The notes under the pieces were generated by a model. The model had not been told where the DNA came from. It saw only the letters and a program-made list of their open reading frames with translations, and did no database searches. Source: Candidatus Blautia merdavium (lineage in GTDB: Bacteria; Bacillota; Clostridia; Lachnospirales; Lachnospiraceae). From it: a DNA stretch of 48,680 bases. The stretch's first letter is position 1, and every line of letters begins with the position of its first letter. Below, piece after piece: positions 15,557-24,290 of the stretch. Both the position numbers and the translations under genes were made by a program. The stretch lies in contig DWVZ01000013.1 in NCBI GenBank assembly GCA_019119975.1, positions 1 through 48,680 on the forward strand, in the 5' to 3' direction.

Positions 15557-16006
15557 GTGGATAAATATGATGTTTTCCATGACGTGCTGGTGAATTTGTT
15601 TCAGGAAATCATGGATATCGAGAGAAAAGCGCTGATCACTTCTGAATTCAAGGATGTTTCTGTTAATGATATGCATATTATTGAAGCCATAGGGGAGGAA
15701 GAACCCCGGAATATGTCTTCTGTGGCAAAGATTCTTTCTGTGACAGTGGGAACCTTGACCATAGCTGTCAACAGTCTGGTGAAAAAGGGTTATGTGCACA
15801 GGGAACGAAGCGAAGAGGACAGGCGCGTAGTGCTCATATCTCTGACAGAAAAAGGGCGGAAAGCAAACGCGCATCATATGAAGTTTCATGAAGGAATGAT
15901 CCAGGCAGTGCTGAAGGATTTAAATGAAGAACAGCAGGCGATCCTAATGAAATCGCTGAAGAACCTGAGAGAGTTTTTTGACTCTTATAAAAAACAGGAA
16001 GATTAA
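15557..16006 (+). CDS. fabT: MarR family regulator, FabT-like
   Basis: A 149-residue winged-helix regulator. The DNA-binding part runs about 35-95 (SVNDMHIIEAIGEE..NMSSVAKILSVTVGTLTIAVNSLVKKGYVHRERSEEDRRVVLISLTEKG), flanked by dimerisation helices. FabT represses fatty-acid synthesis genes with acyl-ACP as corepressor. The identification rests on the FabT-type operator upstream and on family resemblance; a general MarR protein is the alternative. The start is GTG at 15557 with AAGGAG 7 bases upstream. In many Firmicutes fabT heads the fab gene cluster, but here it stands alone and is followed by its own terminator. Confidence 0.78.
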   Translation: MDKYDVFHDVLVNLFQEIMDIERKALITSEFKDVSVNDMHIIEAIGEEEPRNMSSVAKILSVTVGTLTIAVNSLVKKGYVHRERSEEDRRVVLISLTEKGRKANAHHMKFHEGMIQAVLKDLNEEQQAILMKSLKNLREFFDSYKKQED

Positions 16007-16012
16007 AAATAC

Positions 16013-16059
16013 GCAGCTGGCAGCAGGGCAGAAGGCCCCTGCTGCCAGCTGCGGCTTTT
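16013..16059. terminator. Strong bidirectional terminator
   Basis: A perfect 16-bp stem GCAGCTGGCAGCAGGG (16013-16028) against CCCTGCTGCCAGCTGC (16037-16052), 8-base loop, then a T run on the plus strand. It ends the fabT-like gene and probably the convergent DUF885 gene. Confidence 0.9.
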
Positions 16060-16069
16060 TTACGAAGAA

Positions 16070-17848
16070 TTATTTATAAGACGCCAGCAGATATTTTTCT
16101 ACCACAGGAAACTGCGCCGGACCCAGAGCCAGCAGGGCAGAGTGGAAATCTTTGGAAGAAAAGGCGTCCCTCTGCTTTTCCTGGATTTCACTTCTCAGGT
16201 CGCAGAAGTTTAAATATCCCAGATAGTATTTCAGATAATTCGCCGGATTTTCCACGATGTACTGGAAGATCTCACGGCAGGTTTCCTCCTGGGCAATTCC
16301 GAAAGACTGAAGCAGTTCAAAAGCTGTCTGAAAGGTCCAGCCCTGGTCATGGATCCCCAGATCCAGGAGGGAATAGAGGCAGAGGGTCATGGAACGGTTC
16401 TGCCAGAGGAATTGCATCACATCCGGCGAGATGCCCAGGAAATCTGCCGCATATCCATAGGACAGAGATTCCACATAAGTCGCCCAGCCTTCAATGTAGC
16501 CGCTGCAGGAGAGAAGGTCACGGATCGGGGAAGGATGGGTATTTCCAAAGGAAAGAGTCTGATATAAATGCCCGGGAAATCCCTCATGGGCAAGGGTGGT
16601 AAATAATTCCGTGCCGGAAACCTGACTGCTCTGATTGATATAAATGGTATTGGGAGATAATGTATCAATAGGAGGCGTGAGATAAAAAGCAGGACTTGAG
16701 AATTCCTCCATGGATTCCGGGACATATTTCACCTGGTAATCCCCTGCATCCAGATGAGGGAAATCCTGTGTCATGGCGGTATTTAAATATTCCAGCATTT
16801 CTTCCGGCTGGGCTTCACAAGGGGAAGAAGCCTGCGCCGCCTGGGTGAGGATCTGGGGATTCTGCTCCTTAAGGGCAAGCATTTCCTGAGAGTCGGAAGC
16901 CAGCTGCCGGTACAGCCGCTGGCTGATCTCCTCAGGAGAGCGGTAATCTCCCACAGTGCTTTGAATCAGATATTCATAGTAGGCTTTGCCGCCGGGAAGG
17001 TGAGAAAGACCGTTTTCATTCTTTCCTGTGCCCTTCAGCTGAGAGATTCCCTGCTGAAGCTGCGTATAGGCAGGCAGGACGCATTCTTCCATAAGCTTCT
17101 CCTGCATAGCCAGGTAGGAATCCACCTGTTTCTGGGAGAGCTTTTTCTGCTGCGCCAGTTCTGTGACCTGCTCCCGGAACATAGAATTCAGATAATGTTC
17201 GTCGCTGCTGCCGGTGAAGGAAAGGCACTGGGCGATAATCCGGTCTGCGCTGATATCGCTCATAAAAAGCCCTTTCGAGGATTTCTCCTGCTCAAATGCC
17301 AGGATTTCCTGGAAATATTCCGGCAGGCACGCCAGGAGAGAGAAGTAATCCCTGATGTCTGAGGGGCTGCGGAAGGTATATTCAGCCAGAAGGACCGGAA
17401 GCTGCGCCTGGATGCCCAGGTTAGGACCTAAAGGCTCCTGCAGGAGCGGGTCGTTTCCCGGAGAAAGTTCTGTGGAGAGTTCCAGGCGGAGGATATCATA
17501 AGTCATTTGATTCTGCTGGGAGAGTTTTTCCACAGAAAAATCCTCCAATTTGTTTTGAAGGGTCTCCAGGGAAGCGCGGCTGTCTTCCATAGTGTCCGGA
17601 TCCATAGAGCCCAGGCTTATGGAATAGTCTTTGATGCCGTAGCTCTCAGGATAAGCCAGCGTATAGTGGAGATTGAGCGTGTTTGCCCGGATCTCCTCCT
17701 GGAACAGGCGGCAGGTAAAGTTTTCAAATCGTTGGTCTTCGCTGAGAAAGACATGGTTTTTCAGGAAAAAGGCAGAGAACAGGACCAGCACGGCAGCGAG
17801 AAGGAGAAGATACAGACGGCGAGGTATGCGTTTCAAAAGCTGTTTCAA
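16070..17848 (-). CDS. DUF885 family protein, putative zinc metallopeptidase
   Basis: A 592-residue protein of the DUF885 family, thought to be zinc carboxypeptidase-like enzymes. The likely zinc site is H421-E422-x4-H427 (TLAHEGFPGHLYQ) with Glu453 in SGYIEGWATYVESLSY. An N-terminal hydrophobic segment (about 11-29, RLYLLLLAAVLVLFSAFFL) after basic residues makes it a membrane-anchored or exported protein; no lipobox is seen. The body is largely helical, and the length is typical for the family. It is convergent with fabT and divergent from the lipoprotein gene. Its substrate is unknown. Confidence 0.85.
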   Translation of the reverse strand: MKQLLKRIPRRLYLLLLAAVLVLFSAFFLKNHVFLSEDQRFENFTCRLFQEEIRANTLNLHYTLAYPESYGIKDYSISLGSMDPDTMEDSRASLETLQNKLEDFSVEKLSQQNQMTYDILRLELSTELSPGNDPLLQEPLGPNLGIQAQLPVLLAEYTFRSPSDIRDYFSLLACLPEYFQEILAFEQEKSSKGLFMSDISADRIIAQCLSFTGSSDEHYLNSMFREQVTELAQQKKLSQKQVDSYLAMQEKLMEECVLPAYTQLQQGISQLKGTGKNENGLSHLPGGKAYYEYLIQSTVGDYRSPEEISQRLYRQLASDSQEMLALKEQNPQILTQAAQASSPCEAQPEEMLEYLNTAMTQDFPHLDAGDYQVKYVPESMEEFSSPAFYLTPPIDTLSPNTIYINQSSQVSGTELFTTLAHEGFPGHLYQTLSFGNTHPSPIRDLLSCSGYIEGWATYVESLSYGYAADFLGISPDVMQFLWQNRSMTLCLYSLLDLGIHDQGWTFQTAFELLQSFGIAQEETCREIFQYIVENPANYLKYYLGYLNFCDLRSEIQEKQRDAFSSKDFHSALLALGPAQFPVVEKYLLASYK

Positions 17849-17987
17849 GAAATTGTCCTTTCTTGGGATAGAGGGCTCTTTACAGTTTATGAAAAAAACG
17901 GCGGGGTATGTATGGTTTTCGCCGTGGAAAATACAGAGGCTTTGTGTTAAGATGAAAGTAAATCAGCAGATTTTGGGAGGTGTCCGA

Positions 17988-19259
17988 GTGAAGAAAAGGA
18001 TGTGGGCTTTGGGAATCGTTTTCCTTGCTTTTGCAGCAGGCTGCAGTTTGGAAGAGACGGATGAGACACAGGAGGAACAGGTCATGGAGCTGCCGGAAAG
18101 TGAGGCGGAGCGGTCTGAGATCGAGGAATATGAGGTGGAGCTTTCAGAGAATCTGTACGATTTTCAGTTTGCGTTGAACGGTAAAGTATGGACTCTGCCC
18201 TCCCCTCTGGCGGATTGGCAGAAGGATGGCTGGGAGAGCAGCGACGCTATAGAGGATACAGAGCTGGAGGCAGAGTCCTATACTACAGAAGGCATGACGC
18301 TGAAGAAGGAGAAGGATCTTGTCACCGTTTCCATGGTAAATCCGGAAAGTGAGAAGAAAGCTTTGAAGGACTGCTATGTGGGAAAAGCAGAGCTTCAGTG
18401 GGTGCAGGACGGGCAGGTCATACAGCTTCCCGGCGGCATTACCATGGGGAAATCTGTGCTCAATGATGTGCTGGAGGCATATGGAACGCCCCAGGATCAG
18501 TACGAAGAGAAAGAAGAGGTTTACCTTACTTATGAATACGGTATGTATAAAGAGGCGGATTTCATCTTTGATCTGGAGAATGAAATCCTGCAGCGCGCCG
18601 TACTTACCAATTACAGAGAACCGGAAACGGATGCGGAGACCATCAGTCAGGAGGTGCCCAGGGAAACGCAGGCATATGAAGCGCCAACGGGCTTTTCCGA
18701 GAATCCGCTGGACTTTGTGGTGTCTTATGGAGGAGACTTCTACCGGATCCCGGCTCCTGTCTCCGGATTTCTGGAACATGGATGGAAGATCGATGAAGAA
18801 AGCTCGGACACTTCTGTGAAAGCTGGACGGCACGGTTATGTAACGCTGGAAAAAGACGGACAGGCGCTGTATGCAGTGGTTAAGAACTATGGAGAAAGCA
18901 GGATCCCTGTAAAAAACTGCATGGTGACCAATGTGTCCGGGGATTTTGATGTGACGAAGATCCCTATTGCGGTAGGGAACAGCATCACACTGGGAATGAG
19001 CGAGGACGATATGAAGATCCGGCTGGGAGGAAGCACCTATGAGACAGAGGAAGAGGAGACCGGAACCGCCTATAGTCTCTACGCAGATGAGACAAAGAAA
19101 AATTATATCCGGATCTTTGTGGACCAGGATCTGAAGCTGGTCCGGGAGATCGAAGTGTCCAACAGTCCGGAGCAGCTTCTGGAAGAAATGACAGGAGACA
19201 CAGATGAAAATCAGGAAAATCCAGAAAATGCAGATTCTTCAGCATTGATGGGAGAATAG
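17988..19259 (+). CDS. Lipoprotein with two copies of an uncharacterised domain
   Basis: A 423-residue secreted lipoprotein. The signal ends in a lipobox (FLAFAAGC, Cys about residue 19), followed by an acidic linker. Two related units follow: the first from YDFQFALNGKVWTLPSPLADWQKDGW, the second from LDFVVSYGGDFYRIPAPVSGFLEHGW. Each continues with a conserved GxTLxKexxxVxV strand, a KxC(Y/M)V turn and a GxSxxDVxxxYG/GMSEDDMKIRLGG motif. An internal duplication is therefore likely. GTG at 17988 is preferred because GGGAGG lies 7 bases upstream; an ATG at 17952 has no such site. I recognise no enzyme motif; a cell-surface binding role is possible but not shown. Confidence 0.78.
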   Translation: MKKRMWALGIVFLAFAAGCSLEETDETQEEQVMELPESEAERSEIEEYEVELSENLYDFQFALNGKVWTLPSPLADWQKDGWESSDAIEDTELEAESYTTEGMTLKKEKDLVTVSMVNPESEKKALKDCYVGKAELQWVQDGQVIQLPGGITMGKSVLNDVLEAYGTPQDQYEEKEEVYLTYEYGMYKEADFIFDLENEILQRAVLTNYREPETDAETISQEVPRETQAYEAPTGFSENPLDFVVSYGGDFYRIPAPVSGFLEHGWKIDEESSDTSVKAGRHGYVTLEKDGQALYAVVKNYGESRIPVKNCMVTNVSGDFDVTKIPIAVGNSITLGMSEDDMKIRLGGSTYETEEEETGTAYSLYADETKKNYIRIFVDQDLKLVREIEVSNSPEQLLEEMTGDTDENQENPENADSSALMGE

Positions 19260-19368
19260 TTCAGATAGTTCTGGCGCAATGGGAAAAGGTGTGGTATCCT
19301 TATATTGAACAAGTTAGAAACGTAATTTGCTTTTATGTTTAAAGAAAGGACAAGGAGGATAAAAGGAA

Positions 19369-20649
19369 ATGAAAAATTCTAAGGTGTTGAAAGAAGAACT
19401 GGCACAGGGCAAATACAGCCAGCTGCTTAAGGAGATCTACATTGATGAATCTATGATCCCATACCAGCAAGAGCGCTATAAAAAAGCCATTGAGAGCTAT
19501 GAAGAAATTTTTGGTGAGGGGGACGTGGAGCTCTACAGTGCGCCGGGAAGAAGCGAAGTAGGAGGAAACCATACAGACCATCAGCACGGCATGGTACTTG
19601 CTACCTCCATCAATCTGGACGCTCTGGCTGTAGTCAGCAGAAATGATTCCAACCTGATGAGAGTCATGTCAGAAGGATACGAGATGGCTGAGGTGGATAT
19701 GACAGATCTGAAGGAGCGGTTCGAGGAAACCGGCACCACCATCGGTCTCATCCGCGGAGTTGCGGCTGCTCTTCAGGAGAGAGGATATCAGGTAGGCGGC
19801 TTTAACGCGTATGTGACCAGTGATGTACTGATCGGAGCAGGACTTTCCTCTTCCGCGGCCTTTGAGATCATCGTAGGAACCATCATGTCCGGTCTGTTTA
19901 ATGATATGAAGATCAGTCCTGTGGAGATCGCCCAGGCAGGACAGTTTGCAGAGAACGTATATTTCGGAAAGCCCTGCGGTCTGATGGATCAGATGGCATG
20001 TTCCGTAGGCGGTATGATCCACATTGATTTCGCAGATCCCGAAAGCCCGGTTGTGGAAAAAGTTTCTTCGGATTTTGAAAAATACCAGTACAGCCTGTGT
20101 ATCGTAGATACCATGGCATCTCATGCCAATCTGACAGATGATTATGCACAGATCCCGGCGGAGATGAAGAAGGTAGCGTCCTTATTTAAGAAAGATTTCC
20201 TGCGGGAAGTGACAGAAGAGGAATTCTTCGGTCAGATCTCAGGACTGCGCAGTGTATTCGGTGACCGTCCGGTGCTGAGAGCCATGCATTTCTTCGAGGA
20301 AGAGAAGCGGGTGGAAGGTCAGGTAGCGGCGCTTCAGGAAGGAAGATTCCAGGATTTCCTGGATCTCGTAAAAGCATCCGGAGATTCTTCCTTTAAATAC
20401 CTGCAGAACATTTACACCAACCGGGATGTACAGAACCAGGCAATGTCAGTTGCCCTGGGAGCAAGTGAGATCGTCCTCGGCAGTCACGGTGTCAGCCGTG
20501 TACACGGCGGCGGCTTTGCCGGAACCATCCAGGTATTTGTAGAAAACGGATTTGTAGAGGAGTACAGAAAAGCCATTGAGAAGATCTTTGGAAGAGGCTC
20601 CTGCCATGTGCTGAAGGTACGCCAGAAAGGCGGTATCAAAGTAGTATAA
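19369..20649 (+). CDS. galK: Galactokinase
   Basis: A 426-residue GHMP kinase that phosphorylates galactose to galactose-1-phosphate, the first step of the Leloir pathway. The galactokinase signature is present as SAPGRSEVGGNHTDHQHG (about 60-77); the ATP loop is GAGLSSSAAFEI (about 160-171), and the C-terminal GHMP motif is RVHGGGFAGTIQVFV. The usual GR.N.IGEHTD.. signature reads GRSEVGGNHTD, a variant common in clostridial galactokinases. The protein is longer than the usual about 390 residues because of an N-terminal extension. AAGGAGG precedes the ATG. galT and galE are not in the window. Confidence 0.95.
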   Translation: MKNSKVLKEELAQGKYSQLLKEIYIDESMIPYQQERYKKAIESYEEIFGEGDVELYSAPGRSEVGGNHTDHQHGMVLATSINLDALAVVSRNDSNLMRVMSEGYEMAEVDMTDLKERFEETGTTIGLIRGVAAALQERGYQVGGFNAYVTSDVLIGAGLSSSAAFEIIVGTIMSGLFNDMKISPVEIAQAGQFAENVYFGKPCGLMDQMACSVGGMIHIDFADPESPVVEKVSSDFEKYQYSLCIVDTMASHANLTDDYAQIPAEMKKVASLFKKDFLREVTEEEFFGQISGLRSVFGDRPVLRAMHFFEEEKRVEGQVAALQEGRFQDFLDLVKASGDSSFKYLQNIYTNRDVQNQAMSVALGASEIVLGSHGVSRVHGGGFAGTIQVFVENGFVEEYRKAIEKIFGRGSCHVLKVRQKGGIKVV

Positions 20650-20726
20650 AAAGTATTGTAAAACGCTGGAAAAGAAAAGTTTTACAAGGATTGTTAAGTA
20701 AAAGATCAAATCAGACAGATATTTAT

Positions 20727-20773
20727 AAGAGAAAGCGGTGCTGTATCAGCTTGATGCAGCACCGCTTTCTCTT
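20727..20773 (+). terminator. Intrinsic terminator of galK
   Basis: A perfect 17-bp stem AAGAGAAAGCGGTGCTG (20727-20743) against CAGCACCGCTTTCTCTT (20757-20773) with a 13-base loop. T residues lie within the descending arm. Confidence 0.8.
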
Positions 20774-20939
20774 ATGGAAAAATAATTGGTTTACGGAAAA
20801 GAAAAATAAGGTTACATAAATAGGAGACAGGGCAGGAAATGCAGAGTGCCGGAGAAAAAATACGAAAAAAACAGGAAGAAAAAGAAGAATAATTGTCAGA
20901 ATATTCGCGTTTGTAAAATATACACAATGAATGTCGAAA

Positions 20940-21143
20940 TGTGGACAAGGAAGAAAATATTATCCTCAAACTTATCCACATGGAAAAATCCACAAAAGGC
21001 AGGAAAAGTGGAGTTATCCTCAAAGTTATCCACATTGTCCACAAAATTTCCTGTGGATTCCTTTGATTTACATAATGAAAGAAAGAACAAAGGTTTTGTA
21101 CACTTGTCATAAAATGTGAATTTGGGGAGAAAAATGTGGAAAG
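20940..21143. other. Cluster of DnaA boxes
   Basis: Two perfect DnaA boxes TTATCCACA lie at 20972-20980 and 21026-21034. Each has a one-mismatch partner TTATCCTCA exactly 12 bases upstream (20960-20968 and 21014-21022), so a unit of two boxes is duplicated 54 bases apart. Further near matches are TTGTCCACA at 21035-21043 and, on the other strand, at 20940-20948. Weaker ones occur at 20986-20994, 21052-21060 and 21135-21143. No credible gene lies here, and no dnaA or dnaN is near. This looks like a DnaA-binding locus; its function is open. Confidence 0.7.
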
Positions 21144-21199
21144 ATGATTGACAGTTTTATCGTCAAAATCTTGATTGGACAGGGGAGAATTCACCAATA

Positions 21200-21280
21200 C
21201 AAAGAAAAAATTAAATAAATTATCAGATAATTATAGGTTTACAATAAGATTAAAAAAAGGTTTACAATAAATCTTTTACC
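21200..21280. repeat. AT-rich tract with a 12-base direct repeat
   Basis: The stretch is almost all A and T and carries GGTTTACAATAA twice (21236-21247 and 21259-21270), a 23-base period. The copies contain TTTACA, the half-site of the Pho box, and the tract lies next to the DnaA-box cluster, so it could serve either as a Pho site or as easily melted DNA. Confidence 0.5.
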
Positions 21281-21329
21281 AGCCCCCGCAGCGGGCTGCG
21301 CCGGGAGGAGAAAAACAGAAAATTTTCAT

Positions 21330-21369
21330 TTTACATAGATTTAACGGTTTTGCGGTTGGTGATTTTACA
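21330..21369 (+). promoter_or_regulatory. Candidate PhoP (Pho box) array upstream of pstS
   Basis: TTTACA (21330), TTAACG (21341) and TTTACA (21364) follow a period of about 11 bases, the spacing of direct TTHACA-type repeats bound by PhoP-family regulators. More TTTACA copies occur at 21238, 21261 and 21492, and reversed TGTAAA at 21445 and 21458. A TATAAA at 21531-21536 could be the pst -10 box. The phoP and phoR genes end this same operon. Confidence 0.5.
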
Positions 21370-21558
21370 AAAGGAATTTATAGTAAGAGCTGTCAAAAGC
21401 AAACCGGCTGAAAACCCGGGAGGCAAAAAAGAGAAAGTACGGAATGTAAAGCGCCATTGTAAAGTACAGATTGCATACGGAAAGCAGGTGTTTTACAGCG
21501 TATCAGGAAGTAAGGAAACAATCAAACATCTATAAAAAGGAAAATAAGGAGAAAAACA

Positions 21559-22503
21559 ATGAAAAAAAGAATTGCAGCACTGGTAATTATGGGAATTATG
21601 ACTTTTTCAATGGCAGCATGCGGTAACAGCAGCGATGAGGGAAGCGCAGGTTCTTCCTCTGATACAGCTGCGGATACAGCGGCAGACGATTCTGCGGAAG
21701 ATACAGAAGCAGACGGACTTTCCGGATCCATCTCCGTTGTCTCAAGAGAGGACGGTTCCGGTACAAGAGGCGCATTCATCGAGCTGTTCGGCATCGAAGA
21801 AGAAAATGAAGACGGAGAAAAGATTGATAATACCACACCAGACGCATCTGTATCCAACAGTACAGCAGTAGTAATGACAAACGTGGCAGGAAATCCTAAG
21901 GCAATCGGCTACATTTCCTTAGGCTCCCTGGATGATTCAGTAAAAGCCTTAAAGGTAGACGGCGCAGAGGCTTCTGTAGAAAATGTAAAGAATGACACTT
22001 ACAAAATTTCCCGTCCTTTCAACATTGCAGTGAAGGATGATCTCAGCGATGTGGCTCAGGATTTCGTTGACTATATCATGAGCGCAGAAGGACAGAAGAT
22101 CGTAGAAGACAGCGGATACATCGCAGTGGACGACGCGGCTGAAGCATATGCAGGCAGCAAGCCTTCCGGAAAGGTAGTCGTTGCAGGTTCCTCTTCTGTA
22201 ACACCGGTAATGGAAAAATTAAAAGAGGGCTATGAAACAGTCAACAGCGCAGCGGAGATCGAGATCCAGCAGAGCGATTCCACAACCGGCGTAGAGTCTG
22301 CTATCAGCGGCGTATGTGACATCGGTATGGCTTCCAGAGAACTGAAGGATTCTGAAACCTCTGAAGGCGTAACAGGACAGGAAATCGCTTTAGACGGTAT
22401 CGCAGTGATCGTCAATACAGAAAACCCCATGACAGATATCACTTCCGCTCAGGTAAAGGATATCTACACAGGTGCTGTGACCAACTGGGAAGATCTCCAG
22501 TAA
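21559..22503 (+). CDS. pstS: Phosphate-binding lipoprotein PstS, circularly permuted order
   Basis: A 314-residue phosphate-binding lipoprotein of the Pst ABC importer. The lipobox is MAAC (Cys21), followed by an Asp/Ser/Ala-rich linker to about residue 52. The phosphate-binding elements are present but in swapped order: SREDGSGTRGAF (about 62-73), normally in the second half of PstS, comes first. GSSSVTPVMEKL (about 210-221), DIGMASREL (254-262) and GAVTNWEDL (305-313), normally in the first half, come last and end the protein. The join lies in the segment DDAAEAYAGSKPSGK. All parts of a two-lobed binding protein appear to be there, so this reads as a permutation rather than a broken gene. 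AAGGAG precedes the ATG; pstCAB follow. Confidence 0.9.
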   Translation: MKKRIAALVIMGIMTFSMAACGNSSDEGSAGSSSDTAADTAADDSAEDTEADGLSGSISVVSREDGSGTRGAFIELFGIEEENEDGEKIDNTTPDASVSNSTAVVMTNVAGNPKAIGYISLGSLDDSVKALKVDGAEASVENVKNDTYKISRPFNIAVKDDLSDVAQDFVDYIMSAEGQKIVEDSGYIAVDDAAEAYAGSKPSGKVVVAGSSSVTPVMEKLKEGYETVNSAAEIEIQQSDSTTGVESAISGVCDIGMASRELKDSETSEGVTGQEIALDGIAVIVNTENPMTDITSAQVKDIYTGAVTNWEDLQ

Positions 22504-22535
22504 GCAGCAGTTTTCAAGGAGAATAGGAGCAAAGT

Positions 22536-23411
22536 ATGATGAGAGACGTGAAAGAAACAATCATGAAATATGTGTTTCTGATCTGTGCATGCGCTTCCAT
22601 TCTGGCAGTTATCTTAATTTGTGTATTCCTATTTGCCAATGGCGTGCCAGCCATTGGCAAAATAGGGATTTTTAAGTTTCTGCTGGGAGAGACCTGGAAG
22701 CCGGGAAACGATATTTATGGAATCCTTCCCTTTATTCTGGGAAGTATCTATGTAACTGCAGGCGCGATCGTGATCGGTGTGCCTATCGGAATCCTGACTG
22801 CCATCTTTATGGCAAGATTCTGCCCGGAGAAAGTTTACAGATTCGTAAAACCGGCGGTTGACCTGCTGGCAGGAATCCCCTCCGTTGTCTACGGCTTCTT
22901 CGGTATGGTGGTCCTGGTGCCCTTTGTCCGGGATTTCTTTGGTATAAAACTGGGAATGGACGGAGACGGGTTCAGTATGTTTACGGCTTCTGTAATGCTG
23001 GGGATCATGATCCTTCCCACCATTATCAGTGTGGGAGAATCTGCTATCCGCGCAGTGCCCAACAGTTATTATGAAGGGGCGCTTGCCCTTGGGGCGACCC
23101 ATGAGAGAAGTGTATTTTTCACAGTGGTCCCTGCGGCAAAGTCAGGTATCATGGCTGGCGTGATCCTGGGCATCGGCAGAGCCATCGGCGAGACCATGGC
23201 AGTGATCATGATCGCAGGTAACCAGCCCCGTATGCCGAAAGGCATCTTTGAAGGCGTGCGTACCATGACTTCCAATATTGTGATCGAAATGGGCTACGCC
23301 ACAGACCTTCACAGAGAAGCCCTGATCGCTACGGCAGTGGTTTTGTTTGTATTCATTCTTTTGATCAACTTATTATTCTCATTAGTAAAGAGGAGGGGAG
23401 CAAATGCCTGA
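22536..23411 (+). CDS. pstC: Phosphate ABC transporter permease PstC
   Basis: A 291-residue inner-membrane permease with six predicted helices. The binding-protein-dependent transport motif that contacts the ATPase is ALALGATHERSVFFTVVPAAKSGIMAGVILGIGRAIGETMAV. The start at 22536 has AGGAG about 6 bases upstream; a second ATG follows at once. It overlaps pstA by 8 bases, indicating translational coupling. With PstA it forms the phosphate channel. Confidence 0.96.
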   Translation: MMRDVKETIMKYVFLICACASILAVILICVFLFANGVPAIGKIGIFKFLLGETWKPGNDIYGILPFILGSIYVTAGAIVIGVPIGILTAIFMARFCPEKVYRFVKPAVDLLAGIPSVVYGFFGMVVLVPFVRDFFGIKLGMDGDGFSMFTASVMLGIMILPTIISVGESAIRAVPNSYYEGALALGATHERSVFFTVVPAAKSGIMAGVILGIGRAIGETMAVIMIAGNQPRMPKGIFEGVRTMTSNIVIEMGYATDLHREALIATAVVLFVFILLINLLFSLVKRRGANA

Positions 23412-24282
23412 GGCAATCCAACCAATTAATGCACAGAATATGCGTCAGCGCATCAAGTCCTATTCCAGCAGCCCGGGTTCTCTGATCCTGGCGTTTCTGG
23501 TGGGGCTGGCAGCGCTTATTACGGTCCTGACCCTGGTATTTATCATCGGATATATCCTGGTAAAGGGAATTCCCAGCTTAAGCACAGATCTGTTTCAGCT
23601 GGAATATAATTCGGAGAATGTTTCCATGTTCCCGTCCATCATCAATACCATTTTGATGACTGTGCTGTCTCTGGTGATCGCGGGACCGCTGGGGATCTTT
23701 GCTGCCATCTATCTGGTAGAATATGCAAAAAAAGGAAATAAACTGGTCTCCATCGTGCGGGTGACTGCAGAGACGCTGACCGGTATTCCTTCCATCGTAT
23801 ACGGTCTGTTCGGCATGCTGTTTTTTGTCACCACTTTGAAGTGGGGATTTTCCATGCTGGCAGGCGCCTTCACCCTGGCGATCATGGTGCTTCCTGTGAT
23901 CATGCGGACCACAGAGGAAGCCCTTCTGGCTGTACCGGATATGTACCGGGAGGCAAGCTTCGGTCTGGGTGCGGGAAGGCTGAGGACCATCTTTGTGGTC
24001 ATCCTGCCCTCTGCCGTACCGGGAATCCTGTCCGGCGTCATTTTATCCATCGGACGTATCGTGGGAGAAACCGCGGCGCTGATGTACACAGCAGGAACTG
24101 TGGCAGAGCTGCCCAGCGGCGTCATGTCCTCTGTGAGAACGCTTTCTCTTCATATGTACACATTGGCAAGCGAAGGACTGCATATTGATGAGGCATATGC
24201 CACCGCGGTAGTCCTGCTGTTCGTGGTACTGCTCATTAACTGGGTATCCGGCAGAATTGCCCGCAAGATAAAGAAAGGATAA
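23404..24282 (+). CDS. pstA: Phosphate ABC transporter permease PstA
   Basis: A 292-residue permease paired with PstC. It has about six membrane helices and the coupling motif [44 protein letters not shown]. Its ATG lies inside the end of pstC, and pstB follows 8 bases after its stop. Confidence 0.96.
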   Translation: MPEAIQPINAQNMRQRIKSYSSSPGSLILAFLVGLAALITVLTLVFIIGYILVKGIPSLSTDLFQLEYNSENVSMFPSIINTILMTVLSLVIAGPLGIFAAIYLVEYAKKGNKLVSIVRVTAETLTGIPSIVYGLFGMLFFVTTLKWGFSMLAGAFTLAIMVLPVIMRTTEEALLAVPDMYREASFGLGAGRLRTIFVVILPSAVPGILSGVILSIGRIVGETAALMYTAGTVAELPSGVMSSVRTLSLHMYTLASEGLHIDEAYATAVVLLFVVLLINWVSGRIARKIKKG

Positions 24283-24290
24283 GAAATTCC

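Noticed and set aside
20772-21197. Long open frames on both strands across the galK-pstS intergenic region
   Set aside because: They run through the DnaA-box repeats and A-rich DNA, have low-complexity products and no ribosome binding sites.
20940-21285. Main chromosomal replication origin
   Set aside because: The DnaA boxes are striking, but dnaA and dnaN are absent and the genes on both sides run in the same direction, with no switch of strand at this point. It is kept as a DnaA-binding cluster only.
21350-21535. A 61-codon frame just before pstS
   Set aside because: It begins at a non-ATG codon without a ribosome binding site and lies over the Pho-box region.
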